Shown piece by piece: positions 44,818 through 54,197 of a stretch of DNA of 64,000 bases. The position numbers were made by a program, and so were the translations under genes. Every line of letters starts with the position of its first letter. Positions within the stretch are counted from its first letter, which is position 1. The notes beneath the pieces were generated by a model that worked only from the letters and a program-made list of their open reading frames with translations, had not been told where the DNA came from and did not search any database. The stretch spans positions 1,860,001-1,924,000 of the forward strand of contig OZ244871.1 of NCBI GenBank assembly GCA_965221105.1. Direction: 5' to 3'. The stretch comes from GM7GCV1 sp965221105 (GTDB lineage: Bacteria; Pseudomonadota; Gammaproteobacteria; Pseudomonadales; GM7GCV1).

Positions 44818-45806
44818 TGGATGCCGGGGTGCCTGCGCTGTCTGTACTCTTTCCGGTGCTGGTGTGCGTGCAGGTTCTGGCGCTGGTTGTGGATGCACTC
44901 TATGGAGAGCCAGAACGGTTTCATCCTCTCGCCGGATTCGGCATTCTGGCGAGCAGGGTAGAAGCCAGGTTGAACTCAGGAAACCGGCCCAGACTGCACG
45001 GCGGGGTGGCTTGGGCAGTGCTTGTGGTACTTCCCACTCTGGTTCTGTCCATGGTGCTGTATCTGCTGTGGCAGTGGAATCAGTGGCTGTTTTGGATCAC
45101 CAATCTCCTGGTGCTCTACCTTACGCTGGGACTCAAAAGCCTGGCAGAGCACGCAAGTTGGGTGACAGAGCCACTTGCATCCGGTGATCTCGAAACAGCT
45201 CGTCGCACAGTGAGCTGGCTGGTAAGTCGTGATACTGGTGACATGGACGAAAAGCAGATCATCAAAGCCTGTATTGAGTCCATTCTGGAAAACGGGAATG
45301 ACGCAGTGTTTGGGGCACTGCTATGGTTTCTTGTCGCCGGCGCGCCAGGAGCCCTCGCCTTTCGCCTGTCCAATACACTTGATGCCTGCTGGGGACATCG
45401 ATCCGAGCGCTTGCGCGAATTTGGCTGTGTTGCTGCTCGTGCTGATGATGTGCTGGCCTATGTTCCTGCGCGTGTGTGTGCATTTTGTTATGCCCTGGTC
45501 GGTTCGCAGAAAAACGCGCTGGCGGCCTGGAGACAGACGTCGCGCTGGCGCCGCACGCCTGAAGCTGTGCATGCCAGTCCCAATGCCGGTATTGTGATGT
45601 CCTCCGGAGCAGGGGCACTGCGAGTGTCTCTTGGTGGGGAGGCCTTTTATGCGGGGGTCAGCATGGTCAAGCCGCCACTTGGGCTGGGTGGAAGACCGGA
45701 TATTCATGTGATCGGTCAGAGTATCCGTTTGCTGCGATGTGCAGTGGTTCTCTGGATCATTGTTCAAAGTGTTCTCTATGCAGGCCTGATGTGGAGTACC
45801 CTGTGA
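44811..45806 (+). CDS. cbiB: Adenosylcobinamide-phosphate synthase
   Basis: The 331-residue membrane protein attaches aminopropanol phosphate to adenosylcobyric acid. ALVVDALYGEPERFHPLAGF is the family start, with LGLKSLAEHA, RRTVSWLVSRDTGDMDEKQI, ESILENGNDAVFGALLWFL and PNAGIVMSSGAGALRVSLGG. Overlaps both neighbours by a few bases. Confidence 0.95.
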   Translation: MLMDAGVPALSVLFPVLVCVQVLALVVDALYGEPERFHPLAGFGILASRVEARLNSGNRPRLHGGVAWAVLVVLPTLVLSMVLYLLWQWNQWLFWITNLLVLYLTLGLKSLAEHASWVTEPLASGDLETARRTVSWLVSRDTGDMDEKQIIKACIESILENGNDAVFGALLWFLVAGAPGALAFRLSNTLDACWGHRSERLREFGCVAARADDVLAYVPARVCAFCYALVGSQKNALAAWRQTSRWRRTPEAVHASPNAGIVMSSGAGALRVSLGGEAFYAGVSMVKPPLGLGGRPDIHVIGQSIRLLRCAVVLWIIVQSVLYAGLMWSTL

Positions 45807-46882
45807 CTGCCATGTTGAAGCCCGATCATGGTGGCGATGTACTGGGGTTTGCCAGGGAGCTCGGGTGTCAACCCGAGGAATGTCTGGATCTATCCACCGG
45901 TATCAGCCCCTGGCGCTGGCCGCTCCCGCTGGCTTCAATGCCTGTGCACCTCTGGAACAGATTACCGGGTGCGACGGGTGCCGAGGAAGAACTGATTGCT
46001 GCAGCGAGCGCGTACTACTGTTGCCCCCAAAGTCGGATACTGCCGGTACCGGGCTCCCAGTCGGCGATTGAGTGGTTGCCGCACATCTTCCGTGGTAAGA
46101 AAAATATCGCCGTTCCACATTTGGGCTATGCTGAACATGCTTATCACTGGTCCAAAGCCGGCGCTGGGTTGCGGTTCTACAGGTCGGCACAGCAATTGCG
46201 GCAGATTGTCACCAGTGGCGAAGTGCACCATGCCGTTGTTATTGAACCCAACAATCCAAGCACTGAGCGCATGGGTTGCACACTGTTGCTGTTCATGGCT
46301 GATCAGCTCGCCAGGTCTGGCGGTGCCCTGATTGTTGATGAAGCGTTTGCTGATGCCAGGCCTGAGTTCAGCCTGCAGGGCGATGCCGGAGCTCGCGGCC
46401 TGGTGATTTTGCGCTCACTGGGCAAATTTTTCGGACTGCCTGGCCTCAGGCTGGGGTTTGTATTGGCAGGTGATGAAGTTCTGAGTACCTTGCGCACAAA
46501 ACAGCCATTGTGGTCGCTGCCCGCACCCCAGTGCTGGTTGGGGGCTCGCGCGCTTCAGGATACCCAATGGATCGCGCTGCAACGCTGCCGGCTGGCACAC
46601 AGCTCCGGGTCCTTCAAAGCGGAATTGGAGCGACATGTTTCCGGATTGGAATGGAAAACAGATCCCCTGTTTGTGAGCGGGTTTGGCAGCTCGAACGATG
46701 TAGTGCGATTGAGCAACCGGCTGAAATCAGCGGCGATTATGAGCCGGGTGTACCAGACTGACGAAAAAAATAGTGCGCTGATCCGGCTGGGATTGCCAAG
46801 CGAAGTGGATAAACCCCGATTTTTTGCGGCACTGGAGTATGTTGAAAGTGGAGCAGATGTTTGTGGGTGTGAATCCGGATGA
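45803..46882 (+). CDS. cobD: Threonine-phosphate decarboxylase (PLP)
   Basis: The 359-residue aminotransferase-fold enzyme makes aminopropanol phosphate from threonine phosphate. It has HGGDVLGFARELGCQPEECL, DLSTGISPW, VIEPNNPSTE, IVDEAFADARPEFS and the PLP Lys in LRSLGKFFGLPGLRLGF. The GTG at 45803 overlaps the cbiB stop; ATG 45812 is an alternative. Confidence 0.93.
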   Translation: MTAMLKPDHGGDVLGFARELGCQPEECLDLSTGISPWRWPLPLASMPVHLWNRLPGATGAEEELIAAASAYYCCPQSRILPVPGSQSAIEWLPHIFRGKKNIAVPHLGYAEHAYHWSKAGAGLRFYRSAQQLRQIVTSGEVHHAVVIEPNNPSTERMGCTLLLFMADQLARSGGALIVDEAFADARPEFSLQGDAGARGLVILRSLGKFFGLPGLRLGFVLAGDEVLSTLRTKQPLWSLPAPQCWLGARALQDTQWIALQRCRLAHSSGSFKAELERHVSGLEWKTDPLFVSGFGSSNDVVRLSNRLKSAAIMSRVYQTDEKNSALIRLGLPSEVDKPRFFAALEYVESGADVCGCESG

Positions 46883-47769
46883 ACACTATAGGCAAGATAG
46901 CGGGCAAGATAGCCATTCGACTGTCTGTCTCATCCGCAGCAGGCCTCTTCTGTGCCGGTGCTGTGCTGGCAGAAGAAACGCCTGAGCGCCGCCTGGTCAG
47001 TCTGGCACCCCATATCACCGAGCTGTTATTTGCGGTTGGCGCGGGAGAAGATATTGTCGGCGTTGTGAGCTACAGCGACTATCCTCCCGAAGCTCGGCAC
47101 ATTGCGCGTATAGGCAGTTACAACACGATTAACTACGAGGCCATTCTGTCGCTCAATCCAACACTGGTGCTGGGCTGGGACAGCGGGAACAGTGAAGATA
47201 GCCTGAACCGCCTGCGCAGCCTGGGCCTTGATGTATTCAGTCATGAGCCGCGAACACTGGAGGAGGTTGGAGAGAGCCTGGCGGTGATTGGACACCAGGT
47301 TGGCAGAGAAACTGAGGGTCTGCAGGCGTCTTTGGCTTTTTCCGAGCGTCTGGCAGAGCTGCGTTCCAGGTATGGGGGCAGGCACAAGATCAGGCTCTAT
47401 TACCAGCTGTGGAACGAACCACAGATGAGCGTTAATGACGAGCACCTGATATCTGACGTAATCCGTCTGTGCGGCGGGGAGAATATTCTTGCGGATGCCG
47501 TGCCGCTTATACCCAAGGTGAGTATTGAGGTGGTGGTGCGTCGTGATCCCGAAGCAATTATTACCACTGGCATGGCAGCCGAGCGGCCAGAGTGGCTTGA
47601 AGACTGGCAACGTTGGCCGAGTATTACCGCTGTGAAGTTGGGGCAACTCTACTATATTCATCCAGATTTATTGCATCGACACAGTCCGCGTATTCTCGAT
47701 GGCGCAGATCAAATGTGCCGTTACCTGGATCAGACGAGATCTGCAGTGTCATCAAGCCCCAAGTCCTGA
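46879..47769 (+). CDS. btuF: Periplasmic cobalamin-binding protein
   Basis: The 296-residue class III binding protein has a signal peptide ending GLFCAGAVLA. RLVSLAPHITELLFAVGAGE and IVGVVSYSDYPPEARHIARI are BtuF/FhuD hallmarks; LYYQLWNEPQMSV and ILDGADQMCRYL follow. No lipobox is evident, so it is probably soluble in the periplasm. It hands cobalamin to BtuCD and closes the operon. No strong terminator is visible downstream. Confidence 0.92.
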   Translation: MNTIGKIAGKIAIRLSVSSAAGLFCAGAVLAEETPERRLVSLAPHITELLFAVGAGEDIVGVVSYSDYPPEARHIARIGSYNTINYEAILSLNPTLVLGWDSGNSEDSLNRLRSLGLDVFSHEPRTLEEVGESLAVIGHQVGRETEGLQASLAFSERLAELRSRYGGRHKIRLYYQLWNEPQMSVNDEHLISDVIRLCGGENILADAVPLIPKVSIEVVVRRDPEAIITTGMAAERPEWLEDWQRWPSITAVKLGQLYYIHPDLLHRHSPRILDGADQMCRYLDQTRSAVSSSPKS

Positions 47770-47931
47770 GGAATCGTTTTGGAAGAGTGGCAGGAAGGTG
47801 CTACCAACACAGACTTCATCGGGGTTGAGCGGAACTGATTTTGGGAAGTTCTCTGTGGTCGACAGGTGTTCGTGCCTGTTTTCCACCCGATGTAATAGAT
47901 GAAGCTGCACTGAAGCGAGTGTGAGGTCCGG

Positions 47932-48324
47932 TTAATTCGGAGCGTGCGAGTCGTCGGCGTTGAGGGTCTCAATAATCTGCAGGTAGCTGAGGATGGTGTC
48001 GCGTTCCAGTTTGGGATTGGCCGTTTCCAGAAAGCGTCTGATCTCGGTGACTGCTTCGGTTGCCTTGTTCAGGCTCCAAAGAGCGTTATACAGGCCGGTG
48101 GATGCCTTGCCATCTCCAGGAAACATCAGCACCAGTTGCTCAAAGATAACGACGGCTTCCGGGTACTTTTCACTGCAATAATAGGAACCGCCGAGCATGT
48201 ACAGCGCTGAGCTGTTGTGCGGATCATTGTGCAGCAGGTCTACGAGGATCTGCTGGGCACCTGGCTCGTCCCCGCAAAGTGAGCACTTACGTGCGCGGTG
48301 GAGAAGTTCCTCGGTCGCTGTCAT
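47932..48324 (-). CDS. TPR-repeat protein
   Basis: The 130-residue protein contains three helical pairs with TPR spacing: LLHRARKCSLCGDEPGAQQI, SSALYMLGGSYYCSEKYPEA (W/Y-x-LG-Y pattern) and KASTGLYNALWSLNKATEAV. It is likely a cytoplasmic scaffold with no catalytic motif. I take ATG 48324; a TTG at 48381 would add 19 residues. It converges on btuF. Confidence 0.75.
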   Translation of the reverse strand: MTATEELLHRARKCSLCGDEPGAQQILVDLLHNDPHNSSALYMLGGSYYCSEKYPEAVVIFEQLVLMFPGDGKASTGLYNALWSLNKATEAVTEIRRFLETANPKLERDTILSYLQIIETLNADDSHAPN

Positions 48325-48809
48325 GAAGATGTTGCCTGAATATCCTGTAGCCGGATTCTTTCGCGGTTTCGCTGCGTTCAAGTGAAGAAAGGCGGATCAC
48401 AGCCTGTATTGGTGTATTTCGATGACGGCAGGTACAGTAGCACAGGACAGGACTGACACAAGCTCCTCGGGAAGGATGTCTATTGGCCCACAAGACTCTG
48501 AGTGACAGATCAGGTGTGGACTCAGGCCTCCTCCTGCGCAAGAATCAGTACCTGACAATACTGATGTACGAGGCAAATCGCAGATGATTGAACAGGGGAT
48601 TGACCCCGAGATAGACAGGGTGTCGCTCGCTGGTCCCGTGAGCACCTGGACAGGCAACCGAGGTCGAGATATCTCGCATGAACCCGATGGGGTTGAAAGC
48701 ACTAGCTATTGCAAGCGGATTGAAATCAGGTCAGTCTGGCCTGTGTCCAATGCCGGGGAATAGAAATTAAAGAGCCCAGGCGACAGTGAAGAGAGGGAGC
48801 CTTCGAGAG
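48325..48809. other. Spacer, nothing recognised
   Basis: About 480 bases between divergent genes. Open frames on the minus strand (for example 48397-48702) lack family features. It should carry promoters for the TPR gene and the YbjQ operon. Confidence 0.4.
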
Positions 48810-49133
48810 ATGTCCAACCTGATCGTTACCAACGTTGAAACCGTGCCCGGCAAGAGAATTGTCCGCCACCTGGGCATGGTCTCGGGTAATACCGTTCGCT
48901 CCAAGCATGTGGGGCGTGATTTTATGGCGGGGTTCAAAAATGTATTTGGTGGCGAACTCAAGGGCTATACTGAGCTTTTGACCGAATCCCGCGAAGAAGC
49001 GACCTTGAGGATGTTGCAACAGGCGGAGGCCATTGGTGCAAATGCTGTGGTCAATGTGCGTTATTCGACATCCTCGGTTGCTGCCGGCGCGTCCGAACTC
49101 TTTGTGTACGGTACAGCCGTGGTTGTGGAGTAA
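48810..49133 (+). CDS. YbjQ-family protein (UPF0145)
   Basis: MSNLIVTNVETVPGKRIVRH, FKNVFGGELKGYTELLTESR and GANAVVNVRYSTSSVAAGAS are the full YbjQ pattern; the 107-residue length is normal. The family forms homopentamers and has been called heavy-metal-binding, without a proven role. GAGAG lies just upstream. It opens a three-gene operon. Confidence 0.9.
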   Translation: MSNLIVTNVETVPGKRIVRHLGMVSGNTVRSKHVGRDFMAGFKNVFGGELKGYTELLTESREEATLRMLQQAEAIGANAVVNVRYSTSSVAAGASELFVYGTAVVVE

Positions 49134-49137
49134 CCCG

Positions 49138-49608
49138 GTGATTGATCTGATCATCTTCCTGTCCCTCTTGACCCTCGGGTACCTCACCGGATCCTGGGCA
49201 GAAAAGCGTCACTTTGCCAGCATCCGTCAGCGCGAGGAACGGCTCAGACCACTTCCGATAATAGGTACCAAATGGGTTCCGGACAGATATACCGGCGTGG
49301 ACAGCTGCCTGGTGGACGGCAGTGTGGTTATTTCCATCGATTACTTCAAGAAGATCGCTGCGGGACTGCGGAACTTTTTTGGTGGTCGCGTGAGTTCCTA
49401 TGAAACCCTTGTGGAACGTGCACGCCGCGAGGCTGTGCTGCGCATGAAACAGCAGGCCGCAGACTGGGGTGCACAGGTTGTGTTCAATCTCAGAATTGAA
49501 ACATCCTCGGTTTCCCAGAGTTCAAGTGGCCAGGTTGGTGCCGTTGAGGTACATGCCTACGGCACTGCACTGAGACCAACCAGGCCTGGTTCTCCAATCC
49601 AGACCTGA
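49138..49608 (+). CDS. Membrane-anchored YbjQ-like protein
   Basis: The GTG at 49138 starts VIDLIIFLSLLTLGYLTGSW, an N-terminal membrane helix, followed by a second YbjQ-like domain (YFKKIAAGLRNFFGGRVSSY, RARREAVLRMKQQAADWGAQ and VVFNLRIETSS). The 156-residue form couples by position to the M48 gene, whose ATG overlaps its stop. Confidence 0.85.
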   Translation: MIDLIIFLSLLTLGYLTGSWAEKRHFASIRQREERLRPLPIIGTKWVPDRYTGVDSCLVDGSVVISIDYFKKIAAGLRNFFGGRVSSYETLVERARREAVLRMKQQAADWGAQVVFNLRIETSSVSQSSSGQVGAVEVHAYGTALRPTRPGSPIQT

Positions 49609-50513
49609 TGCATACGCCCGAACTCATCCCCGGACAGATGGAGCCCCACCCGGAAATTCCTGAGGGCATCAATGTCAGCCGGAGGCACCCACTGGCCGAT
49701 TTTGGCCTGATGGTGGTCGGTGTCGCCATCATTGTTGCGGCCGTGGTCGGCGGCGCCCATCTTCTGTCGGGCATCCTGGCCCAGTACATTTCGTTTGAAA
49801 CGGAGCAACAGCTTTTTGAGCAGATGGGAGGTTTCGAAGCCATCAGGCCAGTCGACACCGTGATCGAGGACACAGACCGAAGAACCCAGGCCTATCTCCA
49901 GCAGCTCGCAGAGCGCCTGGCTGCGCACATGGACCTGCCAGCCGGAATGGGCGTTCAGGTACACTATGACGCTGCCGATGTCGCCAATGCGTATGCCACC
50001 CTGGGCGGCAATATTGTGATCTATCAGGGGCTGATTGATGAGGTCTCCAGTGAAAACGCGCTGGCCATGGTCATGGCGCACGAAATTGCGCATATCAAGC
50101 ACCGCCACCCTGTCATCGCGCTGGGGCGCAGTGTCGTTGCTCTGAGCGCACTTGCCTCGATCTCCGGCATGGCAGACTCTGGACGCATTGGCGGAATCGT
50201 TGACCTGACGGGTGCCAGTCTGCTGTCGGGCTTTAGTCGTGACCAGGAAGAGGTCGCCGATGCCGACGCCGTGCGGGCGCTGCTTGCGCTCTATGGGCAT
50301 CTCGGTGGCGCCGATGAGTTCTTTCGCAGCATGGCAGATGCCCAGCCAGACACTGGCATGGCGTTATTCAGCACCCACCCCATGACAGAAGACCGGCTTG
50401 GACGCATTGAGTCTGTTGCCGAGCGGCTGCTGGGGCAGGCTCGGGCCAAGGTGCGCCTCCCGACCTGGTTGCAGAATGGATCTCTGGCGGAAATCCCAGA
50501 TGCTTCGCTTTGA
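49608..50513 (+). CDS. M48-family zinc metallopeptidase
   Basis: The 301-residue protein has one N-terminal membrane helix (LMVVGVAIIVAAVVGGAHLL), the zinc motif AMVMAHEIAHIKHRHP (HExxH), and the third ligand Glu in SRDQEEVADADAVRAL. NAYATLGGNIVIYQGLI precedes the motif as in BepA/LoiP-type proteases. It probably degrades misfolded envelope proteins. Operon with two YbjQ proteins. Confidence 0.92.
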   Translation: MHTPELIPGQMEPHPEIPEGINVSRRHPLADFGLMVVGVAIIVAAVVGGAHLLSGILAQYISFETEQQLFEQMGGFEAIRPVDTVIEDTDRRTQAYLQQLAERLAAHMDLPAGMGVQVHYDAADVANAYATLGGNIVIYQGLIDEVSSENALAMVMAHEIAHIKHRHPVIALGRSVVALSALASISGMADSGRIGGIVDLTGASLLSGFSRDQEEVADADAVRALLALYGHLGGADEFFRSMADAQPDTGMALFSTHPMTEDRLGRIESVAERLLGQARAKVRLPTWLQNGSLAEIPDASL

Positions 50514-50830
50514 CCGGGCCAGGTGATGCAACTCTGGTTCTGCAGGCTTTGAACTCGCTGCTGTGCGCACTCAGGCTGGCATCCTGTCTGGAATCAATGC
50601 ATCGTTGTTCTGCACTGAACGGGCTGCACCACCCCCCTCACGCGCACCGCTCTGTGGCCCAATTCTGTGCGGCTCACTGGTCGAAAAATGGATTTGATGG
50701 ATACACAGATGCAGCGCCGGGTCGATGGGCTTCCTGATGTGGGCACGCAATAAGTCGGCCACACATGCGCCAAGGGTACTTTCCGGCACACCATTCCCGC
50801 TACAATACAATAAATCCGGAGAACCCCAGA
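50514..50830. other. Leader region of rnr
   Basis: Some 317 bases upstream of rnr without a recognisable gene. It should hold the rnr promoter. In-frame codons upstream of the GTG start are open back to 50765 but do not look like the RNase R helix-turn-helix domain. Confidence 0.4.
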
Positions 50831-53050
50831 GTGTCCAGTACAAAGAGCCGAAATGGTTCCGAAACTTCCAGTTCAGGCCCATCACCCGAAGTCGTCCAAT
50901 TAGTCGGTCAGGTTCGGGGTTTGCGTGATGGCCTGGGTTACGTTGAGCTGCCTGACCAGGAGAACATCTCTCTTGGCAAGTGGGACATGCGGCGCGTATT
51001 TCCCGGGGATATTGTTAAGGTGAGCCCCGGCCGGGTTGGGCGCGGCGGACGGCTGCATGGGCGCATTGTGAAAGTTCTTGAACGCAAGACCACCCAGGTT
51101 ACCGGACGTTTTCATTCCGAGTCCGGCCTGGACTTCGTGCGACCCAGCAACACCCGTATTGCCCAGGATATCCATGTCGGGAAAAAACACTCCGGTGGGG
51201 CCAGTGATGGTCAGATTGTAGTCGTGGAGATTCTTCAGCAGCCCGGCAACCATGCGCGTGCCCATGGCCGGGTAGCAGAAATACTTGGCGATGAGCTCAA
51301 TGCCGGCATGGAGATCGAGATTGCGTTGCGTGAGTTCGCCATCCCTCACCAGTGGCCGGAGGCTGCACAGAATGAAGCTGACCGCCTGGGGTCCTCGGTT
51401 CGGGCCCGACATAAAAGGCACCGGCAGGATCTGCGTGGCACCCCCTTTGTTACTATCGACGGAGAGGATGCCCGAGATTTTGACGACGCCGTGTTCGCCG
51501 AAAAGCGGGCTGACGGCTGGAGACTCTGGGTAGCAATTGCCGATGTATCCCACTATGTGAAACCTGGTTCGGCGCTGGACCGGGAAGCTGAAACCAGGGG
51601 GACGTCGGTCTATTTCCCCGAGTATGTGGTGCCCATGCTGCCAGAGGTGCTTTCCAATGGACTCTGCTCACTCAAGCCCAATGTAGATCGGCTTGCCCTG
51701 GTGTGCGACATCCAGGTGGATTCCCGGGGTCGGGTACGAGAGTTTCAATTTGCCGAGGCCGTGATTCGTTCTCATCAGAGGCTGACCTACTCGCAGGTTG
51801 CCAGGCTTCTGGACGAGCAGGACCCGGCCAGCGCGGCGGAACGGCATCGGCTGGGCAGTCTGGCGGAGCACATTGATGAGCTGCATCGCCTGCACAGCGT
51901 TCTGCTGGAAGCTCGCCAAAAGCGTGGCGCCATGGAATTCGAATCCGTCGAAGTGCGCTTTGAGTTCAACGAAAACCGCAAGATCGAGCGAATAGTCCCG
52001 GTGGAGCGCAATGATGCACACCGTGTGATCGAGGAATGCATGCTGTGCGCCAATATCTGTGCCGCTCGGTTTCTTGCTGTGAACCGAATTCCCGGCCTCT
52101 ACCGCGTGCACCTGCCTCCCGCGAATGAGAAGCTTGCCGCACTTCGCGACTCCCTTGCCGAACTGGGACTCTGGCTTGGAGGAGGCGACCAGCCCTCGAC
52201 GGCTGATTTCCTGAAACTGAATCAGGCTATCGAAGACCGCGAGGATCGGCATCTCATCCAGACCATGATTCTGCGCAGTCAGCAGCAGGCCCTGTATCAG
52301 CCAGAGAACCGGGGTCACTTCGGACTGGCTTATGACGCGTATGCTCACTTTACTTCACCCATTCGGCGGTACCCAGATCTGCTGGTCCACCGGGCGATTC
52401 GGGCAGGGATTCGATCTGCTGACGCATCTGTCGGTCATGTGCATCGCGTGCGGGGCGCTACGTCACAGAAACCGCACGGGAACTACCCTTATGATCTGGA
52501 GCAGTTACAGGCCCTGGGTCAGCAGTGCTCTGTGACCGAACGTCGTGCAGAGGAGGCGACCCGCGATGTCACTCAGTGGCTCAAATGCGAGTTTTTGCAG
52601 AAGCATCTGGGAGACTGCTTTCCGGGCGTGGTGTCAGCGGTCACCCACTTTGGGCTCTTTGTGGAAATTTCCGGTCTCTACATTGAAGGGCTCATCCATG
52701 TGACCAGTTTGCCGAAGGACTTCTACGACTACAACCCGGCCACTCATCAGCTCGTGGGTCAGACGACCCGGCGAACGTTTACAATGGGTGATCAGGCAGG
52801 CGTGCAGGTTGCCCGGGTCGATCTTGATGAGCGCAGAATAGACCTGGTGTTTGCAGACGAACCAGCCGGGCGGAGGGTTCCGGGCGACCAGCCAGATTCA
52901 CCTGACCAGCGCCGGGTGTCACGGGCTCTGACCAATCGGAAGGGAGGTGCACAAAAAACCGCGCCGGGACGGTCTAAGGGCCAATCTGGAGCCCGAAAAT
53001 CAAAGAAAACCCGGTCTGGTCCGGGTGCCCGCAATCGCCGCGGGCGATAG
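50831..53050 (+). CDS. rnr: Ribonuclease R lacking the N-terminal HTH domain
   Basis: The 739-residue 3'-5' exoribonuclease starts with GTG (CGGAG ten bases before). Two cold-shock domains (LVGQVRGLRDGLGYVELPD on; RFHSESGLDFVRPSNTRIAQ) precede the RNB core with the Asp cluster TIDGEDARDFDDAVFAEK, and the S1 domain LGDCFPGVVSAVTHFGLFVE. The C-terminus is a Lys/Arg/Ser-rich tail. E. coli RNase R has about 80 more N-terminal residues with a winged helix, absent here. rlmB follows, as in E. coli. Confidence 0.94.
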   Translation: MSSTKSRNGSETSSSGPSPEVVQLVGQVRGLRDGLGYVELPDQENISLGKWDMRRVFPGDIVKVSPGRVGRGGRLHGRIVKVLERKTTQVTGRFHSESGLDFVRPSNTRIAQDIHVGKKHSGGASDGQIVVVEILQQPGNHARAHGRVAEILGDELNAGMEIEIALREFAIPHQWPEAAQNEADRLGSSVRARHKRHRQDLRGTPFVTIDGEDARDFDDAVFAEKRADGWRLWVAIADVSHYVKPGSALDREAETRGTSVYFPEYVVPMLPEVLSNGLCSLKPNVDRLALVCDIQVDSRGRVREFQFAEAVIRSHQRLTYSQVARLLDEQDPASAAERHRLGSLAEHIDELHRLHSVLLEARQKRGAMEFESVEVRFEFNENRKIERIVPVERNDAHRVIEECMLCANICAARFLAVNRIPGLYRVHLPPANEKLAALRDSLAELGLWLGGGDQPSTADFLKLNQAIEDREDRHLIQTMILRSQQQALYQPENRGHFGLAYDAYAHFTSPIRRYPDLLVHRAIRAGIRSADASVGHVHRVRGATSQKPHGNYPYDLEQLQALGQQCSVTERRAEEATRDVTQWLKCEFLQKHLGDCFPGVVSAVTHFGLFVEISGLYIEGLIHVTSLPKDFYDYNPATHQLVGQTTRRTFTMGDQAGVQVARVDLDERRIDLVFADEPAGRRVPGDQPDSPDQRRVSRALTNRKGGAQKTAPGRSKGQSGARKSKKTRSGPGARNRRGR

Positions 53051-53087
53051 AGGATTCCCTCTCGGGGCACAGGTGCACCGGCGACTG

Positions 53088-53828
53088 ATGATGGACGAAG
53101 AACTGGAACTTCTTGCCGGATTTCACGCCGTGCAGAGTCTGTTGAAAGCCCAGCCCGAGAGAGCCGTTGAGCTGCTCCTGTCTCACCGCAAGGATCAGCG
53201 GTTGCAGAAGACCCTGTCGTTAGCTGAGCGCACTGGAATTGCCGTAACCCGGGTCTCCATCGAGCAACTGGATACCTTGGCTGACCGGCACCAGGGTTGC
53301 GTGCTGAAAGCGCGCCCAGGCGTTTTCCATGACGAACGCTGGATGCTGCAGCAGATTGCGTCCATGGAGCAGCATGCCCTGATACTGGTTCTTGACGGTG
53401 TCACGGATCCCCATAACCTGGGAGCGTGTTTGCGCAGTTCGGAAGCCGCCGGTGTCGATATGGTGGTGGTACCGCGAGACAGATCGGTGGGACTGACTCC
53501 GGTTGTGCGCAAGGTTGCATCGGGTGCCGCGGAGACCGTGCCCCTGGTGGTGGTGACCAATCTCAATCGCACGCTGCAGAAGCTGCAGCGTGCAGGTCTG
53601 TGGATCACCGGTGCGGCCGCTGGGGCCAACGCTGCCTATACGGACATGGATTTTCGTGCTGCCAGTGCGATTGTTGTCGGCAGCGAGGGCAGTGGCTTGC
53701 GTCGACTGACCCGCGAGTGCTGTGACCAGCTTGTGCAGATTCCCATGCTGGGCTCGGTTGACAGTCTGAATGTGTCAGTTGCGACCGGGATTCTGTTGTT
53801 TGAAGTCGTTCGCCAGCGCGGCTCCTGA
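53088..53828 (+). CDS. rlmB: 23S rRNA (Gm2251) 2'-O-methyltransferase
   Basis: The 246-residue SpoU-family enzyme has ELLAGFHAVQSLLKAQPERA (N-terminal substrate domain) and the three SPOUT motifs: LDGVTDPHNLGACLRSSEAA, VVGSEGSGLRRLTRECCD and IPMLGSVDSLNVSVATGILL. The knotted AdoMet site is complete. I take ATG 53088 (or 53091); upstream open frame lies in the rnr tail. Confidence 0.95.
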   Translation: MMDEELELLAGFHAVQSLLKAQPERAVELLLSHRKDQRLQKTLSLAERTGIAVTRVSIEQLDTLADRHQGCVLKARPGVFHDERWMLQQIASMEQHALILVLDGVTDPHNLGACLRSSEAAGVDMVVVPRDRSVGLTPVVRKVASGAAETVPLVVVTNLNRTLQKLQRAGLWITGAAAGANAAYTDMDFRAASAIVVGSEGSGLRRLTRECCDQLVQIPMLGSVDSLNVSVATGILLFEVVRQRGS

Positions 53829-53957
53829 TCAGTGTCTTGGGTAACGGAGACCAATATCCGATACACCGTCGGGATCAAAAAGAAAAGGGAGGAAGTTTGC
53901 CCTCCAGTTTCCCAGAGAGGAGGCGGCAACCCGAAAGTCCCGCAAGTGGAAGCAGTT
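53829..53957. other. Spacer after rlmB
   Basis: GATACACCGTCGGGATC-type sequence and a purine-rich AAAGAAAAGGGAGGAAG stretch. No clear terminator or gene is found. Confidence 0.35.
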
Positions 53958-54197
53958 TTATGTCGCAGGGATGCCAGCAATCAGCAATCCCAGCACGGTG
54001 GTGGCCACCGCTAGGCCACCGAGTATCGTGATAATCAATCGATTCTCGCGCTTGGCCATGTCGGCCCGCAGTCGCTCATACGAGGTACTCACCTTCTCCT
54101 CCAGAACGGCAATCCGTTCCGACGTTCCGATAGTTCGTGACTTGTAGGCCCAGTCATTATCCTGTCCGATCATTGCCTGGGTTTTCAAGTGTTTCAA
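53958..54197 (-). CDS. Small protein with coiled coil and membrane anchor
   Basis: The 79-residue protein has a central coiled coil (RIAVLEEKVSTSYERLRADM) and one C-terminal membrane helix (LIITILGGLAVATTVLGLLI). Such proteins (DUF1640-like) are common near mobile DNA. No specific function can be given. Confidence 0.55.
   Translation of the reverse strand: MKHLKTQAMIGQDNDWAYKSRTIGTSERIAVLEEKVSTSYERLRADMAKRENRLIITILGGLAVATTVLGLLIAGIPAT

Noticed and set aside
46879..47769. Haem or siderophore binding protein instead of BtuF
   Set aside because: The fold is shared, but the operon is otherwise all cobalamin genes and is controlled by a cobalamin riboswitch.
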